Assembly (NCBI GenBank): GCA_030682715.1 | Contig: JAUXNQ010000045.1 | Coordinates: forward strand, 1 to 64,000 | Reading direction: 5' to 3' | DNA length: 64,000 nucleotides | Origin: Methylotenera sp. | GTDB taxonomy: Bacteria; Pseudomonadota; Gammaproteobacteria; Burkholderiales; Methylophilaceae | Shown here: piece by piece, positions 17,720 through 26,805 of the stretch | Layout: each line of letters starts with the position of its first letter | Position numbering within the stretch: position 1 is the stretch's first letter | Translations under genes and position numbers: made by a program | Notes under the pieces: generated by a model | The model's input: the letters and a program-made list of their open reading frames with translations, nothing else | What the model was told of the DNA's origin: nothing | Database searches by the model: none

Positions 17720-18025
17720 TTATTCAGCCTCCTGTGGTTTATTTAATCTGGCAGTCTTTATTTTGTAAATCATTGCATTTCTTGCTTTTTCTTTTGCACT
17801 AGTTGCATTGCTCATCTCACTCGTATTGTTAATCAATGCCCAGAATTCATTATCTGGTAGTGCGAGTAAAGCATCGAACACTTGCAACTCATCTAAAGTC
17901 AACGCATCGTATTGATAAAGCACAAAATTTTGCAGCACTATATCAAGCTCTAACAAACCTCTTCTACAGCGCCATGCAAAGCGCCGTTGTTCTGCATCTC
18001 TTAGGATTTCTGCATTCATCATCAT
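17720..18025 (-). CDS. sdhE: FAD assembly factor SdhE
   Basis: A small factor that promotes covalent attachment of FAD to SdhA. The conserved RRGLLELD (RGxxE) motif is at about residue 21, and the rest fits the SdhE/DUF339 helical bundle, though at 101 residues it has a slightly extended C-terminus. It directly follows sdhB, with GAGGTGCC just before the ATG, within the sdh operon. Confidence 0.93.
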   Translation of the reverse strand: MMMNAEILRDAEQRRFAWRCRRGLLELDIVLQNFVLYQYDALTLDELQVFDALLALPDNEFWALINNTSEMSNATSAKEKARNAMIYKIKTARLNKPQEAE

Positions 18026-18031
18026 GGCACC

Positions 18032-18769
18032 TCAAATCGCTTTAATTGATACGGTTTTCTTTGTCGCTTTAGCTTCTTTTGCGCGCTCGATTTTTAAATC
18101 TTTAATGCTGGCAATTGCAGCATTCGGGTTCAGTTTTTTCGGGCATACGTCTACACAGTTCATAATATTGTGGCAACGATACAAACGGTATGGATCTTCT
18201 AGACTCTCCAAACGCTCTGCTTCTGCCTGATCGCGAGAATCGACAATAAAACGGTAAGCCTGCATCAAACCAGAGGGGCCTACGAACTTATCAGGATTCC
18301 ACCAAAAGCTCGGGCAAGAAGTTGTACATGCGCCGCACATAATGCATTCATACAAACCATCTAACTTTGCACGATCTTCTGGGCTTTGCAGACGCTCAGT
18401 TTCTGGCAACGGATCATCGTTGATTAAATAAGGCTTCACTGAATTGTAATGCTCAAAAAACTGCGTCATATCAACAACTAGGTCGCGTATCACAGGCAAA
18501 CCTGGCATTGGGCGCAGCACGACAGGTTGCTCAAGTTCGGATAACTTGGAGGTACAGGCCAGACCATTTTTACCGTTAATATTCATGGCATCACTACCAC
18601 AAACACCTTCACGGCAAGACTTACGTAGCGACAGAGTATCATCGTATTGCTTGATACGAATCAGCGCGTCCAGCAACATTTGGTCGCCGTCTTGCAATTC
18701 AATTTCATAATCTTGCATGTACGGCTTTTTATCTTCATCTGGGTTGTATCTATAAATAGAGAACTTCAT
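18032..18769 (-). CDS. sdhB: succinate dehydrogenase iron-sulfur subunit
   Basis: Electron-transfer subunit of complex II carrying [2Fe-2S], [4Fe-4S] and [3Fe-4S] clusters. The N-terminal ferredoxin domain has SCREGVCGSDAM (about residue 52), and the C-terminal domain has CIMCGACTTSCP and CHNIMNCVDVCPK. The start at 18769 (MKFSIYRYNP) matches the family; the longer frame would overlap sdhA. Length 245 residues. It lies one base after the sdhA stop. Confidence 0.97.
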   Translation of the reverse strand: MKFSIYRYNPDEDKKPYMQDYEIELQDGDQMLLDALIRIKQYDDTLSLRKSCREGVCGSDAMNINGKNGLACTSKLSELEQPVVLRPMPGLPVIRDLVVDMTQFFEHYNSVKPYLINDDPLPETERLQSPEDRAKLDGLYECIMCGACTTSCPSFWWNPDKFVGPSGLMQAYRFIVDSRDQAEAERLESLEDPYRLYRCHNIMNCVDVCPKKLNPNAAIASIKDLKIERAKEAKATKKTVSIKAI

Positions 18770-18770
18770 A

Positions 18771-20531
18771 TCAATAAACCCTCGCTTTAGGCACAAATGG
18801 TTCTACAGTTAATGGTTGTAAACGCACAGGTTTATAGAGCAACTGATGGTTATTTTTATAGTAGAGTGAATGCGTTAACCAATTTCCATCATCTCGCTCA
18901 GAAAAGTCTTCTCGCGCATGTGCGCCTCGGCTTTCTTGTCGGTTGTTTGCTGCATGCATCGTAGCCACTGCAACCTCAATCAAGTTGTCCAACTCCAACG
19001 CCTCTATACGCGCTGTGTTAAACACTTGGCTTTTATCTTTAATTTCAATACGCTGCACACGTTCTGCAATTTCATTGATTTTAGCCACGCCGTCTTGCAA
19101 TAAATCTGGAAACCTAAACACACCGCAATTGGTTTGCATGGTTTTACGCATGGCAGCACCAACTTCAGCCACGTTTTCGCCATTTTTTTGATTATTTAGA
19201 CGAGATATCCGTGCTAATGTTTTCTCTGCAACATCTACTGGCAATGGCTTATGCGGCTGATTTAACGCAATCTCTTGCGCCATTTTGTCACCTGCTACTT
19301 TGCCAAATACCACTAAATCTAACAGTGAGTTTGAACCTAATCGATTAGCACCATGTACTGAAACGCAAGCACACTCGCCCACTGCATATAGGCCATTTAC
19401 GACTTTTTCGCTGCCATTGCTTGGCTCGACTACTTGCCCATCTAAATTGGTTGGCACACCGCCCATCATGTAGTGCGCTGTCGGCACAATCGGAATTGGG
19501 TCAACGACTGGGTCAACATTCGCAAAAGTTTTAGCAATTTCACGGATACCTGGCAAACGCTTACTAATTAGCTCTTCGCCCAAATGGTCGAGCTTTAAAT
19601 ACACCGCATCTTTATTTTTGCCAACACCGCGACCAGCTTTAATTTCTGTGGCAATGGCGCGTGAAATCACATCTCGGCTCGCTAAATCTTTCGCATGAGG
19701 AGCATAACGCTCCATAAAGCGCTCACCTTCAGAGTTAACTAGATAGCCCCCTTCGCCGCGCACCCCCTCAGTAATCAGCACGCCTGCGTGTAGAACACCT
19801 GTTGGGTGGAACTGCCAGAACTCCATGTCCTGTAACGGCAGACCCGCACGTACCGCCATACCTAGACCATCTCCTGTGTTTATAAAAGCATTAGTGCTCG
19901 CTTGAAATATACGGCCAGCCCCACCCGTTGCTAGCATTGTGGTTTTAGCTTGCAACACATGAATATCACCAGTTTCAATTTCTAGCGCAATCACGCCTAG
20001 CACGTCGCCATCAGCGTCGCGAATTAAGTCCAGTGCAAACCATTCAACAAAAAATTGAGTATTTGCACGGATATTACGTTGATACAAAGTATGCAACATG
20101 GCATGCCCTGTTCTATCTGCCACCGCACAGGTACGTGAAATAGGCTTTTCACCAAAATTTTGCGTCATGCCGCCGAATGGGCGCTGAAATATTTTGCCGT
20201 TCTCTAAGCGATCAAACGGCATGCCGAAATGCTCAAGCTCAATAATGGCTTTAGCGGCGTTCTTGCACATAAACTCAATGGCATCCTGATCACCTAAATA
20301 ATCAGAACCTTTAATTGTGTCGTACATATGCCAAAGCCAGTTATCGCCAGACACATTACCTAAAGCTGCCGCCACACCGCCTTGTGCCGCCACAGTATGT
20401 GAGCGTGTTGGAAACACTTTAGACAGCACAGCGACTTTCACGCCTGCTTCCGCCAACTGTAGTGAAGCACGAAGCCCCGCACCGCCGCCACCGACAATCA
20501 CTGCATCAAACTGATGATTTTTTATATTCAT
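18771..20531 (-). CDS. sdhA: succinate dehydrogenase flavoprotein subunit
   Basis: Catalytic subunit oxidising succinate to fumarate, with covalent FAD. The dinucleotide fold appears as [13 protein letters not shown] (about residue 10) and the FAD-linking histidine in [12 protein letters not shown] near 45. The active-site HPTG and REDFSERDD regions are present, and the 586-residue length is normal. Operon order is sdhC-sdhD-sdhA-sdhB-sdhE. Confidence 0.98.
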   Translation of the reverse strand: MNIKNHQFDAVIVGGGGAGLRASLQLAEAGVKVAVLSKVFPTRSHTVAAQGGVAAALGNVSGDNWLWHMYDTIKGSDYLGDQDAIEFMCKNAAKAIIELEHFGMPFDRLENGKIFQRPFGGMTQNFGEKPISRTCAVADRTGHAMLHTLYQRNIRANTQFFVEWFALDLIRDADGDVLGVIALEIETGDIHVLQAKTTMLATGGAGRIFQASTNAFINTGDGLGMAVRAGLPLQDMEFWQFHPTGVLHAGVLITEGVRGEGGYLVNSEGERFMERYAPHAKDLASRDVISRAIATEIKAGRGVGKNKDAVYLKLDHLGEELISKRLPGIREIAKTFANVDPVVDPIPIVPTAHYMMGGVPTNLDGQVVEPSNGSEKVVNGLYAVGECACVSVHGANRLGSNSLLDLVVFGKVAGDKMAQEIALNQPHKPLPVDVAEKTLARISRLNNQKNGENVAEVGAAMRKTMQTNCGVFRFPDLLQDGVAKINEIAERVQRIEIKDKSQVFNTARIEALELDNLIEVAVATMHAANNRQESRGAHAREDFSERDDGNWLTHSLYYKNNHQLLYKPVRLQPLTVEPFVPKARVY

Positions 20532-20538
20532 ATGAGAC

Positions 20539-20886
20539 TTAAAGCTTCCATAAAATAATGCTTACCCAACACAGGTAACCAATCAACAACATATCAACGA
20601 CAATCTGCAAAAATGCACGCAACCTTAAGTTAAAAACATAGTCTTTAAATACATCGCGTACACCAAGCCACGCATGTACAAACAGGCTGACAAAAAACAC
20701 CAGTGTTAATACGCGCCACCACCAAGGGGTCATTAACATTAACCATGACCCATAATCACTAGGTTGCCTAATAGCCAGCACCAGCAACATCATGAACATA
20801 TAAGCCACCATGACGACTGCTGAAATACGTTGCGTTAGCCATAAACGCATGCCTGGATATTTTTTTGTCAGTAGCTCTATCAACAT
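20539..20886 (-). CDS. sdhD: succinate dehydrogenase membrane anchor subunit D
   Basis: A small cytochrome b membrane anchor of complex II with three hydrophobic helices; [17 protein letters not shown] opens the first and [15 protein letters not shown] contains the heme or quinone region. The ATG at 20886 gives 115 residues. A TTG at 20904 would add six residues and overlap the sdhC stop codon. It lies between sdhC and sdhA. Confidence 0.93.
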   Translation of the reverse strand: MLIELLTKKYPGMRLWLTQRISAVVMVAYMFMMLLVLAIRQPSDYGSWLMLMTPWWWRVLTLVFFVSLFVHAWLGVRDVFKDYVFNLRLRAFLQIVVDMLLIGYLCWVSIILWKL

Positions 20887-20897
20887 AAGCGTGGCTT

Positions 20898-21287
20898 TTA
20901 CCAAATATAATATGCAAAAATTAGCGTCGAACAGACACCTAACACCAACACAATCCGACTAGAAAATCGCGCTTTGTTTAGCGTTGTCATCCAATGCACA
21001 TCCTGCCCTAAATGCCTTAACCCTGCATATAGGTGGTGAAAGAATGGCCAAGAACAACCAATTAAAATCAACTTCAACGTCCAGTGTTGAAACATCTCAG
21101 CCAACTCGGCAAAACTCGCCTCACTGCTTAGTGAAGCCTGCATTGACCAAATTAGCACTGGAATTAATAGAAACAGCAACATGCCACTCATACGATGCAG
21201 AATCGACACCACCGCGTTAATAGGCAAACGAATCGTAAAAAGATTAAGATTCTTTGGTCTATTACGGGCAGGTAATTGGTTCGGCAT
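20898..21287 (-). CDS. sdhC: succinate dehydrogenase cytochrome b556 subunit
   Basis: Membrane anchor of complex II, 129 residues, with the family N-terminal pattern RPKNLNLFTIRLPINAVVSI followed by LHRMSGMLLF and the heme-ligand segment HHLYAGLRHLGQDV. Three membrane helices. Its ATG abuts the stop codon of the malic enzyme gene without a gap, so malic enzyme and sdh genes are translationally linked. Confidence 0.95.
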   Translation of the reverse strand: MPNQLPARNRPKNLNLFTIRLPINAVVSILHRMSGMLLFLLIPVLIWSMQASLSSEASFAELAEMFQHWTLKLILIGCSWPFFHHLYAGLRHLGQDVHWMTTLNKARFSSRIVLVLGVCSTLIFAYYIW

Positions 21288-22478
21288 TTAAGCTGCTCCA
21301 GCCACTGCTTTTGACACGCGCGCTAACAGACGCGGATCAAACGGTTTAGGTATAATGTATGTTTTGCCAAATTCAAGTGCTTCTAAATTGTAAGCAGCCA
21401 ACACTTCAGCTGGGACTGGTTCGCGTGCAAGTTCGCTCAGTGCATGTGCCGCTGCAACTTTCATCGCTTCCGTGATTTGTTTAGCTTTAGCGTCTAACGC
21501 CCCTCTAAACAAATAAGGAAAGCACAGCGCATTATTGACCTGATTAGGAAAGTCACTACGGCCAGTTGCCATTAAAATATCATCACGAATCGCATGCGCC
21601 ACACTTGGCAACACTTCAGGATCAGGGTTAGCCAATGCAAAAATAATTGGATTTTTTGCCATGCCTTTTATCAGACTGGCATCGAGTGCATTTTTGGCTG
21701 AAACGCCAATGAACACATCGGCATTAAGCATTGCATCTGCTAAGTTTTTGATATTACTTGGCGCGATGGCAAGCTCACGATTATTATCATGCAAGTCAGG
21801 CCTGTCAGTATCCAGCACGCCTGTTCTATCTACCATCGTGATGTGATTTGCCCCCATACTTTTAAGTAATTTGGCACAAGAGCACCCTGCTGCGCCCGCT
21901 CCCAAAAACACGATTTTTGCGGTTGCCAATGTCTTACCCTGTAGCTCCAGCGCATTCAACATGGCTGCGGCAACAATCACAGCTGTACCGTGCTGATCAT
22001 CATGAAACACTGGAATATCCAAACGTTTCTTAAGCTCATTCTCTATATAAAAACAGTGTGGTGCGGCAATATCTTCTAAATTAATGCCACCGAACGTTGG
22101 CGAAATATTGACCACTGTCTGAATAAACTCATCAGGTGTTTTTGCATTAATCTCGATATCAAATACATCAATCCCAGCAAAGCGTTTAAACAACACCGCT
22201 TTACCTTCCATCACAGGCTTACTTGCTAGCGGCCCCATATTACCTAGGCCTAGCACAGCTGTACCATCGGTAATCACTGCAACCAAATTTCCTTTATTGG
22301 TGTACTTATAGGCGTTGCTTGCATCAGCGTAAATCTCCCTTACTGGCTCTGCAACACCAGGCGTATAGGCAAGAGATAAGTCATCTTGCGTGGCACAAGG
22401 CTTTGATGACTCCACACTAAGCTTTCCTGGTATTGGAAACTGGTGATAATCAAGTGCTCGTTTTTTTAGATCGTCCAT
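21288..22478 (-). CDS. NAD(P)-dependent malic enzyme, short form
   Basis: Oxidative decarboxylation of malate to pyruvate. The 396-residue protein has only the malic N-terminal and NAD-binding domains and lacks the phosphotransacetylase-like C-terminal domain of MaeB. Motifs include [21 protein letters not shown] (metal and substrate binding) and the nucleotide-binding [15 protein letters not shown]. It is the first gene of the block reaching sdhE and probably fumarase, so it drains the malate that Sdh and fumarase produce. The TTGACAACTG-like repeats upstream may regulate it. Confidence 0.94.
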   Translation of the reverse strand: MDDLKKRALDYHQFPIPGKLSVESSKPCATQDDLSLAYTPGVAEPVREIYADASNAYKYTNKGNLVAVITDGTAVLGLGNMGPLASKPVMEGKAVLFKRFAGIDVFDIEINAKTPDEFIQTVVNISPTFGGINLEDIAAPHCFYIENELKKRLDIPVFHDDQHGTAVIVAAAMLNALELQGKTLATAKIVFLGAGAAGCSCAKLLKSMGANHITMVDRTGVLDTDRPDLHDNNRELAIAPSNIKNLADAMLNADVFIGVSAKNALDASLIKGMAKNPIIFALANPDPEVLPSVAHAIRDDILMATGRSDFPNQVNNALCFPYLFRGALDAKAKQITEAMKVAAAHALSELAREPVPAEVLAAYNLEALEFGKTYIIPKPFDPRLLARVSKAVAGAA

Positions 22479-22500
22479 TTTTTGCCTTTTTACAACGCAC

Positions 22501-22540
22501 AGTTGTCAAAATTCATAGCTGTCAAAACTCACAGTTGTCA
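22501..22540. promoter_or_regulatory. three 16-bp direct repeats upstream of malic enzyme
   Basis: AGTTGTCA, AGCTGTCA and AGTTGTCA occur at 22501-22508, 22517-22524 and 22533-22540, a strict 16-bp period with conserved flanks (AAAATTC/AAAACTC). They lie 23-62 bp ahead of the malic enzyme start. Read on the minus strand each contains TGACA preceded by T-rich sequence, so one copy could be a -35 element. They look like a regulator-binding array; the protein is unknown. Confidence 0.5.
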
Positions 22541-22654
22541 GAATGTTTTTAATAATTTACATTAGTTAGAAGACCAGCGCAGACAGAACGAGAAGTACAG
22601 TAAGCGATATCTGACAACGCCAATGCTGATTTTAAAAACTTCATTCAAATACAT

Positions 22655-23389
22655 TCACTCAAGCTCACTCATATAGTGATGGTCATCGGTTAAACACAAA
22701 CCTAAACGCCACTCCATTGGTTTATCACCGTAGGTAAACGAAACGCGCTCAATACTTAACAGCGGAAATCCTTCTTTCAAACCAAGGGCTTTTGATACTT
22801 CTTGATCAGCAGCCACTGCTTTCAAGCGCTCTTCCGCACGTATCATGCGAATACCAAACTGCGATTCATACATGCTATACATCGAGCCATTGCACTCTTC
22901 CACCTTATTACCATTGAGGCCTTTAAATGTGGCAGCTGGTACAACAAGATGGTCATAAATAATCGGACGGCCAGAAAAAGTTAACAGTCGCTTTACTTCC
23001 ACCGTTGCCGCACCTGCTTTAATCTCCAAAATCTTGGCGAGATAATTATCGGCTTTCGATTTAACGCATGAAATTAGCTCGTTATGTAATAGCTCTTTTT
23101 TGCCGTCAACCGCAGTCAACCTTAAAAATCTAAGCTTAGTCACCTCTTCACTATGAGTTGCAACAAAAGTACCTTTACCTTGCCTGCGAATTAAAATATT
23201 TTCGGCAGAGAGGCTATCAATCGCTTTGCGCACCGTACCTTGGCTCACTTTGTAACGTGCAGCCAACTCTATTTCACTAGGAATCACATCGCCAGGACGC
23301 CACTCACCACCAATCAAACTCTGTGTGATTAATACTTTAATCTGATCATATAAAGGCCTGTAACTAGGTGAACTCAATTGCTTATCCAT
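22655..23389 (-). CDS. GntR-family regulator with UTRA domain
   Basis: A 244-residue transcription factor with an N-terminal winged helix (PLYDQIKVLITQSLIGGEW, then YKVSQGTVRKAIDSL) and a C-terminal UTRA ligand-binding domain of the HutC subfamily (residues about 90-240). The start at 23389 was chosen because the longer frame runs into the dispersed repeat. Divergent from the lyase-prp block, it probably controls it through the palindrome at 23631-23651. UTRA ligands are small metabolites; an intermediate of this pathway is a reasonable guess. Confidence 0.9.
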   Translation of the reverse strand: MDKQLSSPSYRPLYDQIKVLITQSLIGGEWRPGDVIPSEIELAARYKVSQGTVRKAIDSLSAENILIRRQGKGTFVATHSEEVTKLRFLRLTAVDGKKELLHNELISCVKSKADNYLAKILEIKAGAATVEVKRLLTFSGRPIIYDHLVVPAATFKGLNGNKVEECNGSMYSMYESQFGIRMIRAEERLKAVAADQEVSKALGLKEGFPLLSIERVSFTYGDKPMEWRLGLCLTDDHHYMSELE

Positions 23390-23427
23390 AATTTTTACTA
23401 CCCTAGATTTAGTTAACATCAACTTGC

Positions 23428-23578
23428 TTAAGGAAACACGGAACAAGTGGCTGCGCGGGAGAATTGCTTCGTTTCGCGGTACTCGCAACCTCGCTGTATA
23501 CCTCATACTATCTCGGTTTCTCCGTTCCGTGCGCCTAGCACTTCATCCCGCTCGCTCACTTATTTCGCGCTTCCTTAA
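23428..23578. repeat. ~150-bp dispersed repeat, copy B
   Basis: Second copy of the element at 6247-6396, in the same orientation, with termini TTAAGGAAACACG and CGCGCTTCCTTAA. Long internal blocks are identical (for example TACTCGCAACCTC and CTTCATCCCGCTCGCTCACTT). It lies between the GntR gene and its probable target promoter and supplies false upstream start codons for GntR. Confidence 0.75.
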
Positions 23579-23630
23579 TTTCCATGATTGAATTTATATC
23601 ATGCAAAATAAAATTAGTCTAGTGTTTTAT

Positions 23631-23651
23631 ATCTTATATAAGACATAAGAT
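23631..23651. promoter_or_regulatory. palindromic operator for the lyase-prp operon
   Basis: ATCTTAT (23631-23637) and ATAAGAT (23645-23651) are inverted around ATAAGAC, and overlapping this TCTTATATAAGA (23632-23643) is itself a perfect palindrome. The site ends five bases before the -35 hexamer. Size, symmetry and position are those of a GntR-family operator; the divergent GntR gene is the likely ligand. Confidence 0.6.
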
Positions 23652-23656
23652 AAATG

Positions 23657-23686
23657 TTGACACTTATTTAATTTCATCTATATAAT
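23657..23686 (+). promoter_or_regulatory. sigma-70 promoter of the lyase-prp operon
   Basis: A consensus -35 TTGACA (23657-23662) and consensus -10 TATAAT (23681-23686) are separated by 18 bases. The start would be near 23693, about 25 bases before the ATG at 23719. With perfect hexamers this is a strong promoter that needs repression, in keeping with the adjacent operator. Confidence 0.8.
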
Positions 23687-23718
23687 CAAATCCACATCTT
23701 TAGAAAGTCATATTGATT

Positions 23719-24600
23719 ATGGAATATCACATCAGACCACGGCGCTCTATGCTATATGTACCAGGCTGCAACAAGCATTATCTTGATCGCGCACGCACAT
23801 TAGCGGCCGATTCTGTCATCTTGGATCTGGGCGACCCGATTCTTGTTGATGCAAAAGAGCAATCCAGAGCCAATGTAGTAGAAGCTATTCAACAAGGTGG
23901 ATACGGATCACGAGAGGTGGTCGTACGTGTAAACAACCTAGATTCAATCTGGGGGCATGATGACATCCGCGCTGTAGCTAATATTGGTGCCAATGCAATT
24001 TTGTTTCCAAATATTGAGTCTCGTGAAGATGTACTCAAAGCACAATCATATTTAGATGAAGCTGGCGGTAGTCATATGCCCATTATGGTGATGATAGAAA
24101 GCCCACTTGCCGTGTTAAATGCCAAAGAAATTGCAGCTGCGTCAGATAGAATCAGCTGCATCGTGATGGCAACCTCAGACTTAATCTCTCAACTACACGC
24201 CCATGTGACGCATGAACGCTCTGCCATTTTAACTTCACTATCATTGGTGATTTTAGCAGCGCGTGCATACGGAAAAGCTGTGATTGATGGTATTACCAGC
24301 GACTTTAAAAACATGCACTCGTTTGAATATGCATGCCGAATTGGCCGCGATATGGGTATGGATGGAAAGTCACTGGTTCACCCTGCCCAAATTGCTTATT
24401 GCAATGATGCATATACTCCAAAAGCAACAGAAGTCGCTAATGCAAGACTCATTATCACAGCACTAAAAGAAGCGAATGAAGCAGGCCGCGGCACAGTGGT
24501 TGTTAACGATAAATTAGTAGAGCATCACCACATTAAAGCAGCGCAACGCTTAATTAAACTCCATGAAGCAATCCTTGAGCTTGAAGAAGAATACATATAA
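23719..24600 (+). CDS. CitE/Mcl-like CoA-ester lyase with altered LEDA motif
   Basis: A 293-residue TIM-barrel protein related to malyl-CoA/beta-methylmalyl-CoA lyase and CitE, starting RRSMLYVPGCNKHYLDRA. The magnesium ligands appear as IESPLAV and SDLISQL, and the C-terminal SLVHPAQIAYCNDAYTPK strand is typical. The usual LEDAV/LEDSV motif reads LGDPI, replacing a conserved glutamate. It begins the operon with mesaconyl-CoA hydratase and could act on beta-methylmalyl-CoA (to glyoxylate and propionyl-CoA), as a thioesterase, or on another ester. ATG 23719 chosen; TTG 23713 is in frame. Confidence 0.8.
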   Translation: MEYHIRPRRSMLYVPGCNKHYLDRARTLAADSVILDLGDPILVDAKEQSRANVVEAIQQGGYGSREVVVRVNNLDSIWGHDDIRAVANIGANAILFPNIESREDVLKAQSYLDEAGGSHMPIMVMIESPLAVLNAKEIAAASDRISCIVMATSDLISQLHAHVTHERSAILTSLSLVILAARAYGKAVIDGITSDFKNMHSFEYACRIGRDMGMDGKSLVHPAQIAYCNDAYTPKATEVANARLIITALKEANEAGRGTVVVNDKLVEHHHIKAAQRLIKLHEAILELEEEYI

Positions 24601-25680
24601 ATGGCTACCATCATGCAATCAAACAAAACATCATCAGGACGTTTTTTTGAGCACTTCACATTAAATGAAGTGATCCAACACGCTACACCGCGCACCATTA
24701 CTGAAGGCGATGTTGCGCTTTATATCGCGTTAACAGGTAGTCGCAACCCATTGCATTGTAGTGAGCCATTTGCTCAAAGCGTAGGCTACCAATCTGCTCC
24801 AATAGATGACTTACTCACGTTTCATATCGCTTTTGGTAAAACCGTACCTGATATTTCTGTGAACGCAGTGGCAAATTTAGGCTATGCAGATGTGCGCTTC
24901 TTACAACCTGTATCTGTAGGCGACACACTGAGCACATCCAGCCAAGTGATTGGGCTTAAACAAAACTCTAACGGCAAAAATGGCGTTGTCTATGTACGGT
25001 CAACCTCAGTTAACCAGCATAATCAGCCAGTTTTAAGCTGGGTGCGCTGGGTAATGGTGCATAAAAATGACGCTAATGCGCCAGCGCCCGAGACCACAAT
25101 CCCTGAGTTGCCAGCGTTTGTTACAGCGAATCAATTAAACATCCCAGCATACTTAACGGCAAAGAACTTTGACCAACAGGCCACAGGCGGCAAGTTCTAC
25201 TGGGAAGATTACCAAGCAGGCGAACGCATTAACCACGCGGCAGGCATGACCATCAACGAAAGTGACCATTCGCTTGCTACGCGGCTTTATCAAAACAATG
25301 CTCGCTTGCATTTTGATGCGCATTTAATGCAATCCTCCTCATTTGGCAAACGTTTGGTTTACGGCGGCATCGTTATTTCCGCATGCCGAGCACTAAGTTA
25401 TGAAGGGCTAGAAAATGCCATCAGCATTGTTGCCATTAACGCTGGCACACATGCCCACCCATGCTTTGCGGGCGACACCATCTATACATTTACCGAAGTG
25501 TTAGATTGCTGGGAGTTACCAAATAGAAGCGACATTGGCGCGCTCAGACTACGCATGGTAGGCATCAAAAACATGAGCTCCGCCAGTTTGGCTGAAACTA
25601 AACAATTTAATAGCTACCACCCCAATGTAGTACTTGATCTTGATTACACCGTACTTATGCCACGCAAAGGAAATCAATAA
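24601..25680 (+). CDS. mch: mesaconyl-CoA hydratase (double MaoC domain)
   Basis: Reversible hydration of mesaconyl-CoA to beta-methylmalyl-CoA, known from the ethylmalonyl-CoA pathway. The sequence recalls Rhodobacter Mch closely: ATPRTITEGDVALY near residue 30, FGKTVPDISVNAVANLGYAD near 80, GVVYVRSTSVNQ near 130, FAGDTIYTF near 290 and VVLDLDYTVLMPR at the end. Two hot-dog domains and about 350 residues fit. The gene starts immediately after the preceding TAA, and its own stop overlaps the next ATG. No other ethylmalonyl-CoA pathway genes are in the window. Confidence 0.9.
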   Translation: MATIMQSNKTSSGRFFEHFTLNEVIQHATPRTITEGDVALYIALTGSRNPLHCSEPFAQSVGYQSAPIDDLLTFHIAFGKTVPDISVNAVANLGYADVRFLQPVSVGDTLSTSSQVIGLKQNSNGKNGVVYVRSTSVNQHNQPVLSWVRWVMVHKNDANAPAPETTIPELPAFVTANQLNIPAYLTAKNFDQQATGGKFYWEDYQAGERINHAAGMTINESDHSLATRLYQNNARLHFDAHLMQSSSFGKRLVYGGIVISACRALSYEGLENAISIVAINAGTHAHPCFAGDTIYTFTEVLDCWELPNRSDIGALRLRMVGIKNMSSASLAETKQFNSYHPNVVLDLDYTVLMPRKGNQ

Positions 25681-26678
25681 TGGCTGTGACTTTATATAAA
25701 AAACACCCGAATGAAGCGCTCTTTGGCGGCGAAAAACCATTTCCACTTATTCCAGCCTGCGAACACTTTGCTGGCAGTGAAAAACTCATACTCAAAGCAC
25801 TATCGCTACAAGACAGCATTGGCGCTGTGTTTGATATTACCTGCGATTGTGAAGATGGCGCCGCCGCTGGGCAAGAGCGGGAACATGCAGAGATGATCGT
25901 GCGCGTATTAAATTCAGAAGACAATAAACACAAAATGGCAGGTGCGCGTATTCATGATTACACGCACCCAGCGTGGAAACTAGACATCGACATTTTAGTC
26001 GCTGGTGCTGGCAACCTATTGAGCTATATCACGATTCCTAAATGTACTGATATCAGCCAAGCCAGCGAAATGATTCAGTATATTCAAGAGGTGGCGAAAA
26101 AAAACAATATTAACCGCGTGATTCCAATTCACATTTTGATTGAAACACACGGTGCACTCAAACAAGTGCACGAAATAGCCGCACTGCCATGGTTACAAGT
26201 ACTGGACTTTGGATTAATGGACTTTGTTAGCGCACATCATGGCGCAATCCCTGCAAGTGCGATGCGTAGCCCTGGTCAATTTGAGCACAAACTTTTATCT
26301 CGCGCAAAAACTGAAGTCGTAGCCGCAGCCCTCGCCAACGGCGTCGTGCCAGCGCATAACGTAACACTCGATTTAAAAAATGTAGAAACTACATTAAACG
26401 ATGCCAGCCGTGCACGCAATGAATTTGGTTTTATGCGCATGTGGAGTATCTACCCAACGCAAATTCAAGCCATTGTAGATGCAATGAAGCCTAATTTTGA
26501 TGAAGTGATTGATGCAGCCAACATCTTGCTTGCCGCACAACAAGCCGATTGGGGCCCAATTCAGTACAACGGTGAGTTACACGACCGCGCAACCTACAGA
26601 TACTTCTGGGAGGTGCTACAAAAAGCCAGACTCACCCGAGTAGAGATTTCGGCAGAAGCAACTGCAGCATTTTTTTAA
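25680..26678 (+). CDS. second HpcH/HpaI (CitE-like) CoA-ester lyase
   Basis: A 332-residue lyase of a branch different from the first: motifs FDITCDCEDGAAAG (about residue 50), ARIHDYTHPAWKLDIDIL, HILIETHGAL and MRMWSIYPTQI. The conserved CEDG acidic pair and the IET metal glutamate are intact, unlike the upstream paralogue. Its position directly after mesaconyl-CoA hydratase (TAATGG overlap) suggests it cleaves or forms the hydratase product, giving glyoxylate plus propionyl-CoA that the following prp genes consume. The exact substrate is inferred. Confidence 0.82.
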   Translation: MAVTLYKKHPNEALFGGEKPFPLIPACEHFAGSEKLILKALSLQDSIGAVFDITCDCEDGAAAGQEREHAEMIVRVLNSEDNKHKMAGARIHDYTHPAWKLDIDILVAGAGNLLSYITIPKCTDISQASEMIQYIQEVAKKNNINRVIPIHILIETHGALKQVHEIAALPWLQVLDFGLMDFVSAHHGAIPASAMRSPGQFEHKLLSRAKTEVVAAALANGVVPAHNVTLDLKNVETTLNDASRARNEFGFMRMWSIYPTQIQAIVDAMKPNFDEVIDAANILLAAQQADWGPIQYNGELHDRATYRYFWEVLQKARLTRVEISAEATAAFF

Positions 26679-26805
26679 ACAACTAACCATCCAGCTACCA
26701 ACCCCAATCGGCAGGCATTCCTGCTGCTAAGAAGATGGATTTTGAATACAACACACGCCGATAGAGCAATTTCGCGTGATTAAAATGAACCGAAGGAAGT
26801 AAGCA

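Noticed and set aside
23390-23506. Longer N-terminus for the GntR regulator
   Set aside because: The added residues are encoded largely by the dispersed repeat, and the winged-helix family begins at the ATG at 23389.
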